From assembly GCA_945876305.1 (NCBI GenBank), contig CAMCOB010000088.1, positions 1 through 5,631 on the forward strand: 5,631 nt of DNA. Reading direction: 5' to 3'. The DNA comes from Bifidobacterium breve (GTDB lineage Bacteria > Actinomycetota > Thermoleophilia > Miltoncostaeales > Miltoncostaeaceae). Under the pieces are notes generated by a model. That model saw only the letters and a program-made list of their open reading frames with translations. It did not search any database and was not told where the DNA came from. Position numbers and translations under genes: made by a program. Of this stretch, positions 1 to 5,446 are shown one piece after another; positions within the stretch are counted from its first letter, which is position 1; each line of letters begins with the position of its first letter.

Positions 1-1
1 A

Positions 2-541
2 GTCGATGCGGTCATCATCACCGCTCCTGCGCCTCAGGCGGTTGAGCTTCTCGCCACGCTTCCGGGTGCCACGGCGCGAGCTGACGCCCTGCGCGCGGTG
101 GAGTACGACCCGGCCGTCATGGTGCTGGCAGGTCTCTCCATCGATGAGCCCGGCTGGCTCGCCGCGCGACCCGACTCCGGCCCGATCGCATACGTCATCA
201 ATGAAGCCGTAAAGGGGCGCGCTCCCACAGGTGGCGTGATTCCGGTGGTGATCAGACTGCGCCCCGACGACAGCGCCCGGCTGTTTGACGCCACGGACGA
301 CACCGTGCTGGGCGAGGTACTGCCCGCGCTCACCGACGTGATGGGACACCCGACGTCTGCGGCATGGGCTCAGGTGAAGCGCTGGCGTTACGCCACAACC
401 CGCGGACGAGTTGACCAAGACGGCATGAACCCTGGTGGGTCACGCGTGATCATCGCGGGCGACGCCGTTGCGGCGGGCCCATCAGTTGAGGACGTCGCGC
501 GGACCGGTCAGTGGGCCGCGCGACGCATTCTCAGCAGGTGA
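2..541 (+). CDS. FAD-dependent oxidoreductase, renalase-like (COG3380 type), C-terminal part
   Basis: Partial: the reading frame is open from the first codon of the window (base 2), so the N-terminal dinucleotide-binding half lies upstream; 179 residues are visible. The opening stretch (DAVIITAPAPQAVELL, residues 2-17) is the usual 'potential product is a flavin-site substrate' strand-helix of amine-oxidase-like flavoproteins. A KRWRYA motif (126-131) followed by an AGD motif (152-154) and a closing helix (SVEDVARTGQWAARRIL) matches the C-terminal FAD-contacting end of the renalase/COG3380 family, in which the GD aspartate binds the FAD ribityl or phosphate part. The family uses FAD with NAD(P)H or small organic substrates in the cytoplasm; the substrate cannot be read here. 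It ends in TGA, whose last base abuts the stop of the converging gene. Protoporphyrinogen-oxidase-like or other amine-oxidase-fold enzymes are the main alternatives. Coding status is secure; the subfamily is moderately secure. Confidence 0.75.
   Translation, partial: VDAVIITAPAPQAVELLATLPGATARADALRAVEYDPAVMVLAGLSIDEPGWLAARPDSGPIAYVINEAVKGRAPTGGVIPVVIRLRPDDSARLFDATDDTVLGEVLPALTDVMGHPTSAAWAQVKRWRYATTRGRVDQDGMNPGGSRVIIAGDAVAAGPSVEDVARTGQWAARRILSR
493..525. terminator. Perfect 10-bp inverted repeat, possible terminator for the minus-strand J/TPR gene
   Basis: Arms CGTCGCGCGG (493-502) and CCGCGCGACG (516-525) are perfectly complementary around a 13-base loop that itself contains ACCGGT. Read on the minus strand, the hairpin starts 17 nt past the stop of the 542-1627 gene. 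There is no T-run after it, so it is not a classical intrinsic terminator; GC-rich stems without a U-tail have been proposed to work in actinobacteria. It lies inside the last codons of the flavoprotein gene (Ala/Arg-rich), so codon composition alone could have produced it. Confidence 0.35.
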
Positions 542-1627
542 TCAGCCCTCGTCGGTGACGTCCGCGCCGGGCTCATCGGCCGGTGCGGTGGGCTCGGCCT
601 CCATGGCCGGCGTTGTGCCGGGTTCGGCCACGGCGGGGTCGTTCGTGACAGGCGGCGCCGGGTAGGAAATCTCCTCCACGCGCTCGACCCCATCTACATC
701 GCCGTCGGCGGAGTACGACTCACGCAGTGTGCGAAGTTCGTCTGCTGCCCGCGGGTTCCCCAACGACTGGGCGGCTGACAGCGCCGTCTCGGCCTCTTCA
801 AGCAGGCCCAGTTCCACCAGCACCTTGCCGAACGCGTACTGCACGCCGCCATCAGCGGGTGCTGCGGCCACGGCGGCACGCCCCGCGGCCTCGGCGGCGG
901 GCAGGTCGCCCGAGTCGCTGAGCGCCGTGATGAGGCTGATGCGCGCGTCAGTGCGCTGCGGATCGGCGTCGATCGCGCGGCGAAGCAATGCGATGGCCCG
1001 ATCGGTCTCGCCGAGACCCCGCAGGGATGCCCCGGCGCGGGTGAGCGTGGCGGCGGAGTCGTCGATCTCCACGGCGCGGTCGGCGAATGCGATTGCCACG
1101 GCGACGTTGCCGTCAGCCCCCTCGAGGCCACGCAGTGCCTCTTCCACATCAGTCACCTGCGTGGCCTGCAGCACGGCGTGCGCGCTGTCGCCGGAGTCAA
1201 CCTTTTTGACCGCTGCCTTGCGCTTGCGGGGTGCTGGCGCGGGCTTGGGCGGATCGATCACGATGGGCACCACACGCTGAGCCTCGCGCTTGGCCAGCTG
1301 GTCGCGGGCTGCGTGCAGCTTGCGCACGCGCACGCGCGACTCCACGGCGCGGTCCACGGCTGCGGCCTTGCGGGCGAGGGCCGCGTCGTAGTCGGTGCGG
1401 ATCTCGGGGTCGGTGATGAGTGCACGCTCGCTCCAGCCGAGCCAGTGCATCTCGGCATCGCGCGCAGCGGCGCGCATGGGTGTCTCTTCAACCCATTCGG
1501 TGCGCGTTGCGATGGCCGCGGTGATCATCGCGTCATCTGCGTCCCGCGGGATGTCGAGCATCTCGTAGAGGTCGCGTTCCATCAATGCGCGAACCAGCGC
1601 CGCGCGCTTGGGATCCGTCGTCGCCAT
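542..1627 (-). CDS. Protein with degenerate J domain (no HPD) and three TPR repeats
   Basis: 361 residues from the ATG at 1627. A GTG at 1633 is also in frame, but AGGAG (1637-1633) sits 5 nt before the ATG and would overlap that GTG, so ATG is preferred. Residues 19-87 resemble a J domain: RDLYEMLDIPRDADDAMI matches helix I to helix II of DnaJ, and ALITDPEIRTDYDAAL matches the helix III/IV 'VLSDPEKRxxYD' signature. The HPD triad needed to stimulate Hsp70 ATPase is absent; the region reads WVEETP. A basic Pro-rich linker follows (126-142). Next come three back-to-back 34-residue TPRs (191-224, 225-258, 259-292) with the expected G/A/P pattern. The tail (about 306-361) is strongly acidic and Pro/Ala-rich. 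There is no signal peptide or membrane segment, so it is probably cytoplasmic. The gene lies 10 nt after the Fn3-like gene, suggesting coupled translation. TPRs imply a protein-binding scaffold; the partner is unknown. The TPR call is strong; descent of the N-terminus from a J domain is likely. Confidence 0.8.
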   Translation of the reverse strand: MATTDPKRAALVRALMERDLYEMLDIPRDADDAMITAAIATRTEWVEETPMRAAARDAEMHWLGWSERALITDPEIRTDYDAALARKAAAVDRAVESRVRVRKLHAARDQLAKREAQRVVPIVIDPPKPAPAPRKRKAAVKKVDSGDSAHAVLQATQVTDVEEALRGLEGADGNVAVAIAFADRAVEIDDSAATLTRAGASLRGLGETDRAIALLRRAIDADPQRTDARISLITALSDSGDLPAAEAAGRAAVAAAPADGGVQYAFGKVLVELGLLEEAETALSAAQSLGNPRAADELRTLRESYSADGDVDGVERVEEISYPAPPVTNDPAVAEPGTTPAMEAEPTAPADEPGADVTDEG

Positions 1628-1632
1628 GGCCA

Positions 1633-1637
1633 CTCCT
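1633..1637 (-). promoter_or_regulatory. Shine-Dalgarno AGGAG deciding the J/TPR gene start
   Basis: Read on the minus strand, AGGAG lies directly after the TAG stop of the upstream Fn3-like gene and 5 nt before ATG 1627. It overlaps the alternative GTG at 1633, which argues against that start. The position right at the previous stop suggests translational coupling. Confidence 0.7.
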
Positions 1638-2033
1638 CTAGCGCTTCGTCGTGAGGGACACGATTGTCCCCGGAGATGTTTTCTTGCCGCCGTTGGCCGC
1701 GATGGCCTTGGCGGTGTACTGAGTCCCGGACTTCAGCCCGGTGACCGTCATTCGCAGCGTCGCGAGAGGTGCGCGCGCGGAAACGGTGCCGGTCATCATT
1801 GTACGGGTTGACCGCTTCGTGGTGATCTTCAGGCTCACGGGTACCGCAACGCCGTTCCGGGTGACCAGCGCCCCGAGTCGTTCGCTCGTCCTGTGGACCT
1901 GGGCGGGTGTACGCGTGGGGACATCGGCCTGCGTGTTGTACGAACCCACCGCCAGCACCGCTGTGGGTGCCGAAATCGCCGTCGCGGCAAGCGTTGCCGG
2001 TTCGGTTCGAATGGTCGTGCCCCGTACTGTCAT
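1638..2033 (-). CDS. Small single fibronectin type III-like domain protein
   Basis: 131 residues from ATG 2033, chosen over GTG 2054 because GGGAG (2043-2039) lies 5 nt before the ATG. Residues 12-35 (PATLAATAISAPTAVLAVGS and on) resemble the A and B strands of bacterial Fn3-type repeats. Residues 97-131 (VTGLKSGTQYTAKAIAANGG, then TSPGTIVSLTTKR) are a textbook Fn3 end: the G-L-x-x-G-T-x-Y 'tyrosine corner', strand F, the N-G-G turn and a final LTT strand. The protein is essentially one domain, rich in Thr, Ala, Val and Arg, and basic at its end. I see no convincing signal peptide: the only apolar run (about 12-30) is weak and preceded by a Glu. No membrane anchor, sortase motif or attached enzyme is present. 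Such domains are normally modules of secreted or surface proteins. It sits between the MFS gene and the J/TPR gene and is probably co-transcribed with the latter. Its function is unknown; the coding call rests on codon bias, Shine-Dalgarno placement and the Fn3 match. Confidence 0.65.
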   Translation of the reverse strand: MTVRGTTIRTEPATLAATAISAPTAVLAVGSYNTQADVPTRTPAQVHRTSERLGALVTRNGVAVPVSLKITTKRSTRTMMTGTVSARAPLATLRMTVTGLKSGTQYTAKAIAANGGKKTSPGTIVSLTTKR

Positions 2034-2038
2034 CCGCG

Positions 2039-2043
2039 CTCCC
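2039..2043 (-). promoter_or_regulatory. Shine-Dalgarno GGGAG deciding the Fn3-like gene start
   Basis: On the minus strand GGGAG precedes ATG 2033 by 5 nt. It falls inside the alternative longer reading from GTG 2054, which has no such motif close upstream, so it supports the shorter protein. Confidence 0.55.
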
Positions 2044-2109
2044 TGTTCGCTCACCCGCCCGCGGCATGGTAGGCGAGCGCGCGCCCCCCGGGTCCCGAAG
2101 CCGTCTCGG

Positions 2110-3294
2110 CTACTCCGTGCGGGGCAGCAGGCGGGCGATCAGCACCAGCCCGATCGCCACGATCACCGCGACTGCAATGCACACGCCGATGAAGGGCATC
2201 ACCGCGGACAGCAGGCCACCGATGACTGGTCCAAGGACGAATCCCAGCGCGAACACCATCACCATGGCGCCTGCGCTTATGCCGTAGCTCCCTGCCATGC
2301 CCATCTCGTCGATCGCGTGCGTGAAGAGCGGGCCTGCCGGCGCAGCCATCACCGCCGTGCCCAGAAGCAGAATGGCCAACGCCACTGTCACCCACCATGC
2401 GGGGCCGATCGCAATGAGCGGCAGTGTGATGACGGTAACCACGCCGCCGACCAGGATCGGCGTGCGCCGCCCTGTCATGTCGGACCACTTGCCGCCGAGC
2501 GGGGCACCAAGAAACAGCGACGCCGTGCCCAGCGAGACCACCAGGCCGATTGCGGCCGATCCAAGAACCAGTCGCTCGGTGAGGTTGAGCGGGAGAAGCG
2601 ACTCGACCATGCCCTCCACGATGGCCAAAAGGATGAGCGCCACCGCCCCTGCACGTGCACCGGGCGATCGGCCCAGTGCGCGCAGCGTCCGGAACATGCC
2701 CGGCGCCGCGCGCCGCCGCACAAGCGTTTCCGGGACCGGAATAGCCCACGCGATCAGTATCACCGGGAAGATTGCGAAGATCAGGAACGTCTCGGTGAGG
2801 CCGACCGATTGAATCAGCACACCCGAGAGCAGCGGGGCCATGAGCCCCGCGCCACCACCAGCGGTCTCGGCAAGCCCCAGCCGCAACCCCATCTGGTCTG
2901 GTGGATACACGTCGCTCACGTATGCGAGTGCCCCGGTCCAGGTGACGGCGCTCGCCCCGCCGAGTACCGCGCGGGCGAGGGTGAGGGTGTACGGATCGCG
3001 TGCGATGGCAAAGCCCACTCCCGCCAGTGCAAGCAGGGCTGCGCCGGCGATGATTGCGGGCTTGCGGCCGATGCGATCGACCCATCTCGCGGCGAATGGC
3101 GCCACCATCAGCTGCGCAATGGGGAACGCGGCGAAGATGAGCGCCACGCCGGTGTCGGACAGGCCCAGCTCGCGCTGGTACACCGGCAGCGCCGGAACGA
3201 TGGCGCTGAACATGAGCGTGTCGACGGCGATCGCCGCCATGGCGAGCAGGAAGACCCGCGTGCGATCGGGGTGGGCGGAGGTGGCCATTTGCAT
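2110..3294 (-). CDS. MFS transporter, 12-helix drug:H+ antiporter-like
   Basis: 394 residues from ATG 3294; ATG 3288 (MATSAHP) and GTG 3300 are alternatives, and the frame stays open further upstream without family-like sequence. The protein is a run of apolar helices with a central charged loop after a PET motif (PVPETLVRRR), dividing two six-helix halves. TM1 carries Asp25 in AVDTLMFSAIVPALP, typical of DHA1 efflux pumps. Motif A lies in the TM2-TM3 loop as ARWVDRIGRKP (69-79), with Ala replacing the usual first Gly; its second-half counterpart is GGKWSDMTGRR. The exact antiporter motif C pattern GxxxGPxxGG occurs at 351-360 in TM11 (GFVLGPVIGG), while the TM5 copy is degenerate (GAGLMAPLLSG). 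The role is probably proton-coupled export of a small molecule at the cytoplasmic membrane; the substrate is unknown. No regulator lies beside it. It is the first gene of the leftward group and diverges from the PAC2 gene. No Shine-Dalgarno is visible; a TAGCGT hexamer 7 nt before the ATG suggests a leaderless mRNA. Confidence 0.9.
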   Translation of the reverse strand: MQMATSAHPDRTRVFLLAMAAIAVDTLMFSAIVPALPVYQRELGLSDTGVALIFAAFPIAQLMVAPFAARWVDRIGRKPAIIAGAALLALAGVGFAIARDPYTLTLARAVLGGASAVTWTGALAYVSDVYPPDQMGLRLGLAETAGGGAGLMAPLLSGVLIQSVGLTETFLIFAIFPVILIAWAIPVPETLVRRRAAPGMFRTLRALGRSPGARAGAVALILLAIVEGMVESLLPLNLTERLVLGSAAIGLVVSLGTASLFLGAPLGGKWSDMTGRRTPILVGGVVTVITLPLIAIGPAWWVTVALAILLLGTAVMAAPAGPLFTHAIDEMGMAGSYGISAGAMVMVFALGFVLGPVIGGLLSAVMPFIGVCIAVAVIVAIGLVLIARLLPRTE

Positions 3295-3301
3295 CGGCAC
3301 C

Positions 3302-3307
3302 ACGCTA
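3302..3307 (-). promoter_or_regulatory. Candidate -10 hexamer TAGCGT of the MFS gene
   Basis: TAGCGT fits TANNNT and ends exactly 7 nt before ATG 3294 on the minus strand, so transcription would begin at or within one base of the start codon. No convincing -35 is found 16-19 bp upstream. The hexamer is part of the palindrome CGCTAGCG (3303-3310). No Shine-Dalgarno lies between it and the ATG. Confidence 0.4.
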
Positions 3308-3366
3308 GCGACCACGTGATGCCGCTCCCGGCCGCGAACCGTCGCCGCACCTGTCACCATGGCGGC

Positions 3367-4248
3367 ATGAGTGAAAGTCTTTCCATCACCCCGCCCGACC
3401 CCCCGCTGCGCGACCCAGTGGTCATCACCGCGTTTCGTGGGTGGAACGATGCGGCGAGCGCTGCGACGGCCGCCATTGCCACGGTTGGTGAGCAGATGGG
3501 TGCCGAGCGCATCGGAACGGTGGACCCAGAAGATTTCTACGACTTCCAGGTGACCCGGCCGATCATTGACCTCACCACCGAGCCCCACACGCTCACGTGG
3601 CCCGAGGTGGAGATCAGTGCCGTACGCATCCCTGGCGGTACGCGCGACCTCATCCTGATCATGGGTGGCGAGCCCTCAATGCGCTGGCCCACGTTCTGCA
3701 CCATGCTGCTGGATGCCGTGCAGGCGCTCGGCTGCCGCAGGTTCGTCACTCTGGGCGCCCTGCTGGCCGACGTGCCGCACACCCGTGATGTGACCCTCAC
3801 CGTGATGAGCACCGAGGAGTCGCTGGTGAGTGGGCTCGACATGCGCCCGCCCGGCTACCGCGGCCCCACGGGAATCGTGGGCGTGCTGCACCTCATGGCC
3901 GCCCAGCGCGGGCTTGAGGCCGTGTCGCTGTGGGCCCCGGCGTCGCACTACGCGGCTGGCGTCGTCAACCACAAGGCCGAACTCGCATTGCTCGACGGCA
4001 TCATGCGCGTGACGGGCGCGACCATCGACACCGAGGCCGTCCGGCATGCCGCCGCTGAGTTCGAGGAGCAGGTGGACCAGGTGGTGGCCAGCGACCCGCG
4101 CCTGCAGCAGTTGGTGGAGCAGTTGGAGCAGTCGGCCGACGAGGACCGCATGGACGCCAGCGATCTTCCTTCGGGCGATGAACTGGTGGCAGAGCTCGAG
4201 CGGTTCCTGCGCGAGCGTGGCGACACGCCACCGCCCGCCAGCCTCTAA
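3367..4248 (+). CDS. PAC2 family protein (proteasome assembly chaperone 2-like)
   Basis: 293 residues, the usual length for actinobacterial PAC2 proteins. Hallmarks in order: GWNDAASAA (25-33), the helix facing the conserved pocket; DPEDFYDFQVTRP (53-65); GGEPSMRWPTF (100-110); GALLADVPHTRDV (130-142); and a C-terminal helical region ending in SGDELVAELERFLRERGD, the typical tail. There is no signal peptide or membrane helix, so it is cytoplasmic. The fold is named after eukaryotic and archaeal chaperones that help assemble 20S proteasomes. Actinobacterial members, such as Mycobacterium tuberculosis Rv2125 (I recall a solved structure), have no firmly established function, and no proteasome, pup or mpa gene is present here. 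The open frame continues 1.6 kb upstream, but that part is antisense to the MFS and Fn3-like genes; ATG 3367 is the first start giving family-like sequence. No good Shine-Dalgarno is visible; CACCAT (3355-3360) is a weak -10 candidate 6 nt upstream. It converges on nth, with 21 bp between the stops. Confidence 0.92.
   Translation: MSESLSITPPDPPLRDPVVITAFRGWNDAASAATAAIATVGEQMGAERIGTVDPEDFYDFQVTRPIIDLTTEPHTLTWPEVEISAVRIPGGTRDLILIMGGEPSMRWPTFCTMLLDAVQALGCRRFVTLGALLADVPHTRDVTLTVMSTEESLVSGLDMRPPGYRGPTGIVGVLHLMAAQRGLEAVSLWAPASHYAAGVVNHKAELALLDGIMRVTGATIDTEAVRHAAAEFEEQVDQVVASDPRLQQLVEQLEQSADEDRMDASDLPSGDELVAELERFLRERGDTPPPASL
4217..4231. terminator. Perfect 6-bp hairpin at the PAC2/nth convergent junction
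   Basis: GTGGCG (4217-4222), loop ACA, CGCCAC (4226-4231). On the minus strand it lies 38 nt past the nth stop; on the plus strand it is inside the last codons of the PAC2 gene. There is no T-run. It is the only compact perfect stem I found near this junction, where the 21-bp gap (4249-4269) itself holds no hairpin. It could act as a U-less terminator for nth; chance in Pro/Thr/Arg-rich coding sequence is a real alternative. Confidence 0.25.
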
Positions 4249-4269
4249 CCCGGGCACGCACCCCGCGGC

Positions 4270-4878
4270 CTAGAAGGCGCCCCGGCTTACGCAGGCGTTG
4301 TACAGCGAGCAGCGCTCGCAGTGCGGTGTTCGTGCCGGGCAGGTGTCGCGCCCATGCATGATGAGCCGTAGTCCGGTGTCGGCCCACATGGCACGCGGCC
4401 ACAACATCTTCAGGTCGGCCTCCACCTTCACCGGATCGTCATTCGTGGTGAGCCCCAGCCGCTTGCCCAGGCGCAGCACGTGAGTGTCCACCGCAATCGC
4501 CGGCGTGTCGAACCACTGGCCCAGAATCACGCTGGCGGTCTTGCGGCCCACGCCGGGCACGGTCACAAGTTCCGCCATGGTGCCCGGTACTTCGCCCCCG
4601 AAACGTTCTTCGAGTGCCGTTGCCATGCCGATGAGCGACTTCGCTTTGGCCCGGAAGAATCCGGTGGAGTGGATGATCTCCTCCACGTCCTCCGGGTCGG
4701 CCACCGCCAGATCGGCGGGGGAGGGATACCGCGCGAAGAGGGCCGGGGTCACCAGATTCACCCGCACGTCGGTGCACTGGGCCGAGAGGATCACCGCCGC
4801 CAGCAGTTCGTACGCATTTCGGTGGTCGAGGGGGATGGGTACATGCGGCCGCTCCTCGGCGAGGACCTCGGCCACCAC
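4270..4878 (-). CDS. nth: Endonuclease III, DNA glycosylase/AP lyase
   Basis: Bifunctional base-excision-repair enzyme that removes oxidised pyrimidines and cleaves the abasic site. Numbered from GTG 4878 (202 residues): helix-hairpin-helix ELVTVPGVGRKTASVILG (103-120), catalytic Lys113 in GRK, and catalytic Asp131 in VDTHV, 18 residues later as in E. coli Lys120/Asp138. The [4Fe-4S] cysteines Cys180-x6-Cys187-x2-Cys190-x5-Cys196 are complete. E. coli landmarks from FELL through the last cysteine (as I recall that sequence) sit at a constant offset of 7, so the core has no net insertion or deletion. The start is uncertain. By alignment it should lie near 4899, where there is no ATG, GTG or TTG. 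GTG 4878 and GTG 4875 are the first plausible starts (weak AAGGG 10 nt before the former) and trim the first helix slightly. The frame runs back to GTG 5049, but that would overlap the membrane-protein gene by 115 bp. An unusual CTG at 4938 would overlap that gene's stop as CTGA. Probably co-transcribed with the membrane-protein gene. Confidence 0.95.
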   Translation of the reverse strand: MVAEVLAEERPHVPIPLDHRNAYELLAAVILSAQCTDVRVNLVTPALFARYPSPADLAVADPEDVEEIIHSTGFFRAKAKSLIGMATALEERFGGEVPGTMAELVTVPGVGRKTASVILGQWFDTPAIAVDTHVLRLGKRLGLTTNDDPVKVEADLKMLWPRAMWADTGLRLIMHGRDTCPARTPHCERCSLYNACVSRGAF

Positions 4879-4934
4879 CCGGCCGCGGCCCTTGGGCGTG
4901 CGAGGCCGGCGCTCACGGAGAGGGATGTGGCTGC

Positions 4935-5429
4935 TCAGTAGAGTGACTTGAGCAGGATAATGGTCACACCGATCAGTGCGCTGGCGACTGCCGCGACCAC
5001 CACCTGAGGCCAGTCGCTGCCTCGCTGGCGCTGCGCGATACCACCCCACATTGCCAACGCCCCCACTGCCACCAGCAGCGTGGCGAACACGGCATTATCT
5101 TCGCTCAGCACCCCGATACCCCCGAGGATGAGCGGAATTGCGAGCGGCACAGCAGACTCGAGCACTGCCCAGTGCTCGTTACCCGCACGGGCGAGCCGCA
5201 CCCGAAATGGGTCAGTGCTGATGTCGCCCAGCACGTCGGAAAAGACCTCGGCAAACCACAGCACCAGCACCGTCACCACCAGAGTGGACAGAAAGTGCCA
5301 TGGCCCCCACTCGTTCAGGGCGACGGCCTCGGCAGCCAATACCGCGGTGGCAACGATCGTTCCGTAGACCGCGCGCGATGTGTGGCCCAGAAATCCGCTG
5401 GCGGAGGGTGGGGTGCTTGGGGTCGTCAC
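4935..5429 (-). CDS. Conserved hypothetical integral membrane protein, five predicted helices
   Basis: 164 residues from GTG 5429, or 166 from GTG 5435. The shorter start is preferred because a TATTCT hexamer ends exactly 7 nt before it, which would put the transcript start at or next to that GTG; no Shine-Dalgarno is seen for either. After a Pro/Ser/Thr-rich N-terminus there are five apolar segments (numbering from GTG 5435): about 22-40, 48-68, 92-110, 115-134 and 144-163. Acidic residues sit within or at the edges of several: Glu36, Glu63, Asp67 and Glu93. Segment 2 (TLVVTVLVLWFAEVFSDVLG) and segment 3 (VPLAIPLILGGIGVLSEDNA) look like a small actinobacterial membrane family I recognise only as 'hypothetical integral membrane protein'. 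No catalytic or transport motif is recognisable. It is divergent from cydA and upstream of nth. No function is assigned; the membrane location is well supported. Confidence 0.8.
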   Translation of the reverse strand: MTTPSTPPSASGFLGHTSRAVYGTIVATAVLAAEAVALNEWGPWHFLSTLVVTVLVLWFAEVFSDVLGDISTDPFRVRLARAGNEHWAVLESAVPLAIPLILGGIGVLSEDNAVFATLLVAVGALAMWGGIAQRQRGSDWPQVVVAAVASALIGVTIILLKSLY

Positions 5430-5436
5430 ATGCACA

Positions 5437-5442
5437 AGAATA
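5437..5442 (-). promoter_or_regulatory. Candidate promoter of the membrane-protein gene (-10 TATTCT)
   Basis: TATTCT is a good TANNNT match ending 7 nt before GTG 5429 on the minus strand. A -35-like CCGACA (5467-5462, four of six bases matching TTGACA) lies 19 bp upstream. The spacing predicts a leaderless transcript starting at or next to GTG 5429 and would exclude GTG 5435. Confidence 0.45.
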
Positions 5443-5446
5443 CGGC

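Noticed and set aside
578..599. A GGCCG...CGGCC inverted repeat just inside the J/TPR gene end as a terminator for the flavoprotein gene
   Set aside because: Only a 5-bp stem with a 12-base loop, easily reached by chance in this base composition.
1582..2067. An alternative minus-strand frame over the Fn3-like gene
   Set aside because: The product is polar and compositionally odd, runs into the J/TPR gene, and has no ribosome site; the Fn3 match and the well-placed GGGAG favour the other frame.
2055..2109. A terminator between the MFS and Fn3-like genes
   Set aside because: The gap is very GC-rich but contains only short 4-bp pairings and no T-run; read-through from the MFS gene remains possible.
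2051..3085. A 344-codon minus-strand frame inside the MFS gene
   Set aside because: It is an out-of-frame shadow of a clear 12-helix transporter; the product is low-complexity Arg/Gly/His-rich sequence with no hydrophobic segments.
3313..3318. A CACGTG palindrome between the MFS and PAC2 genes as an operator
   Set aside because: Six-base palindromes are common in high-GC DNA, and there is no second copy or flanking dyad to support a regulator site.
1741..3366. An open plus-strand frame that runs into the PAC2 gene and would give an 835-residue protein
   Set aside because: It is codon-aligned antisense to the MFS gene, where its stops would require TTA, CTA or TCA codons that high-GC genes avoid. 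The translation is rich in Arg, His, Gln and Asp without domain-like pattern; family-like sequence begins only at ATG 3367.
4938..5049. An upstream extension of nth to GTG 5049
   Set aside because: It would overlap the membrane-protein gene by 115 bp and adds Arg/Gly-rich sequence unlike any endonuclease III N-terminus.
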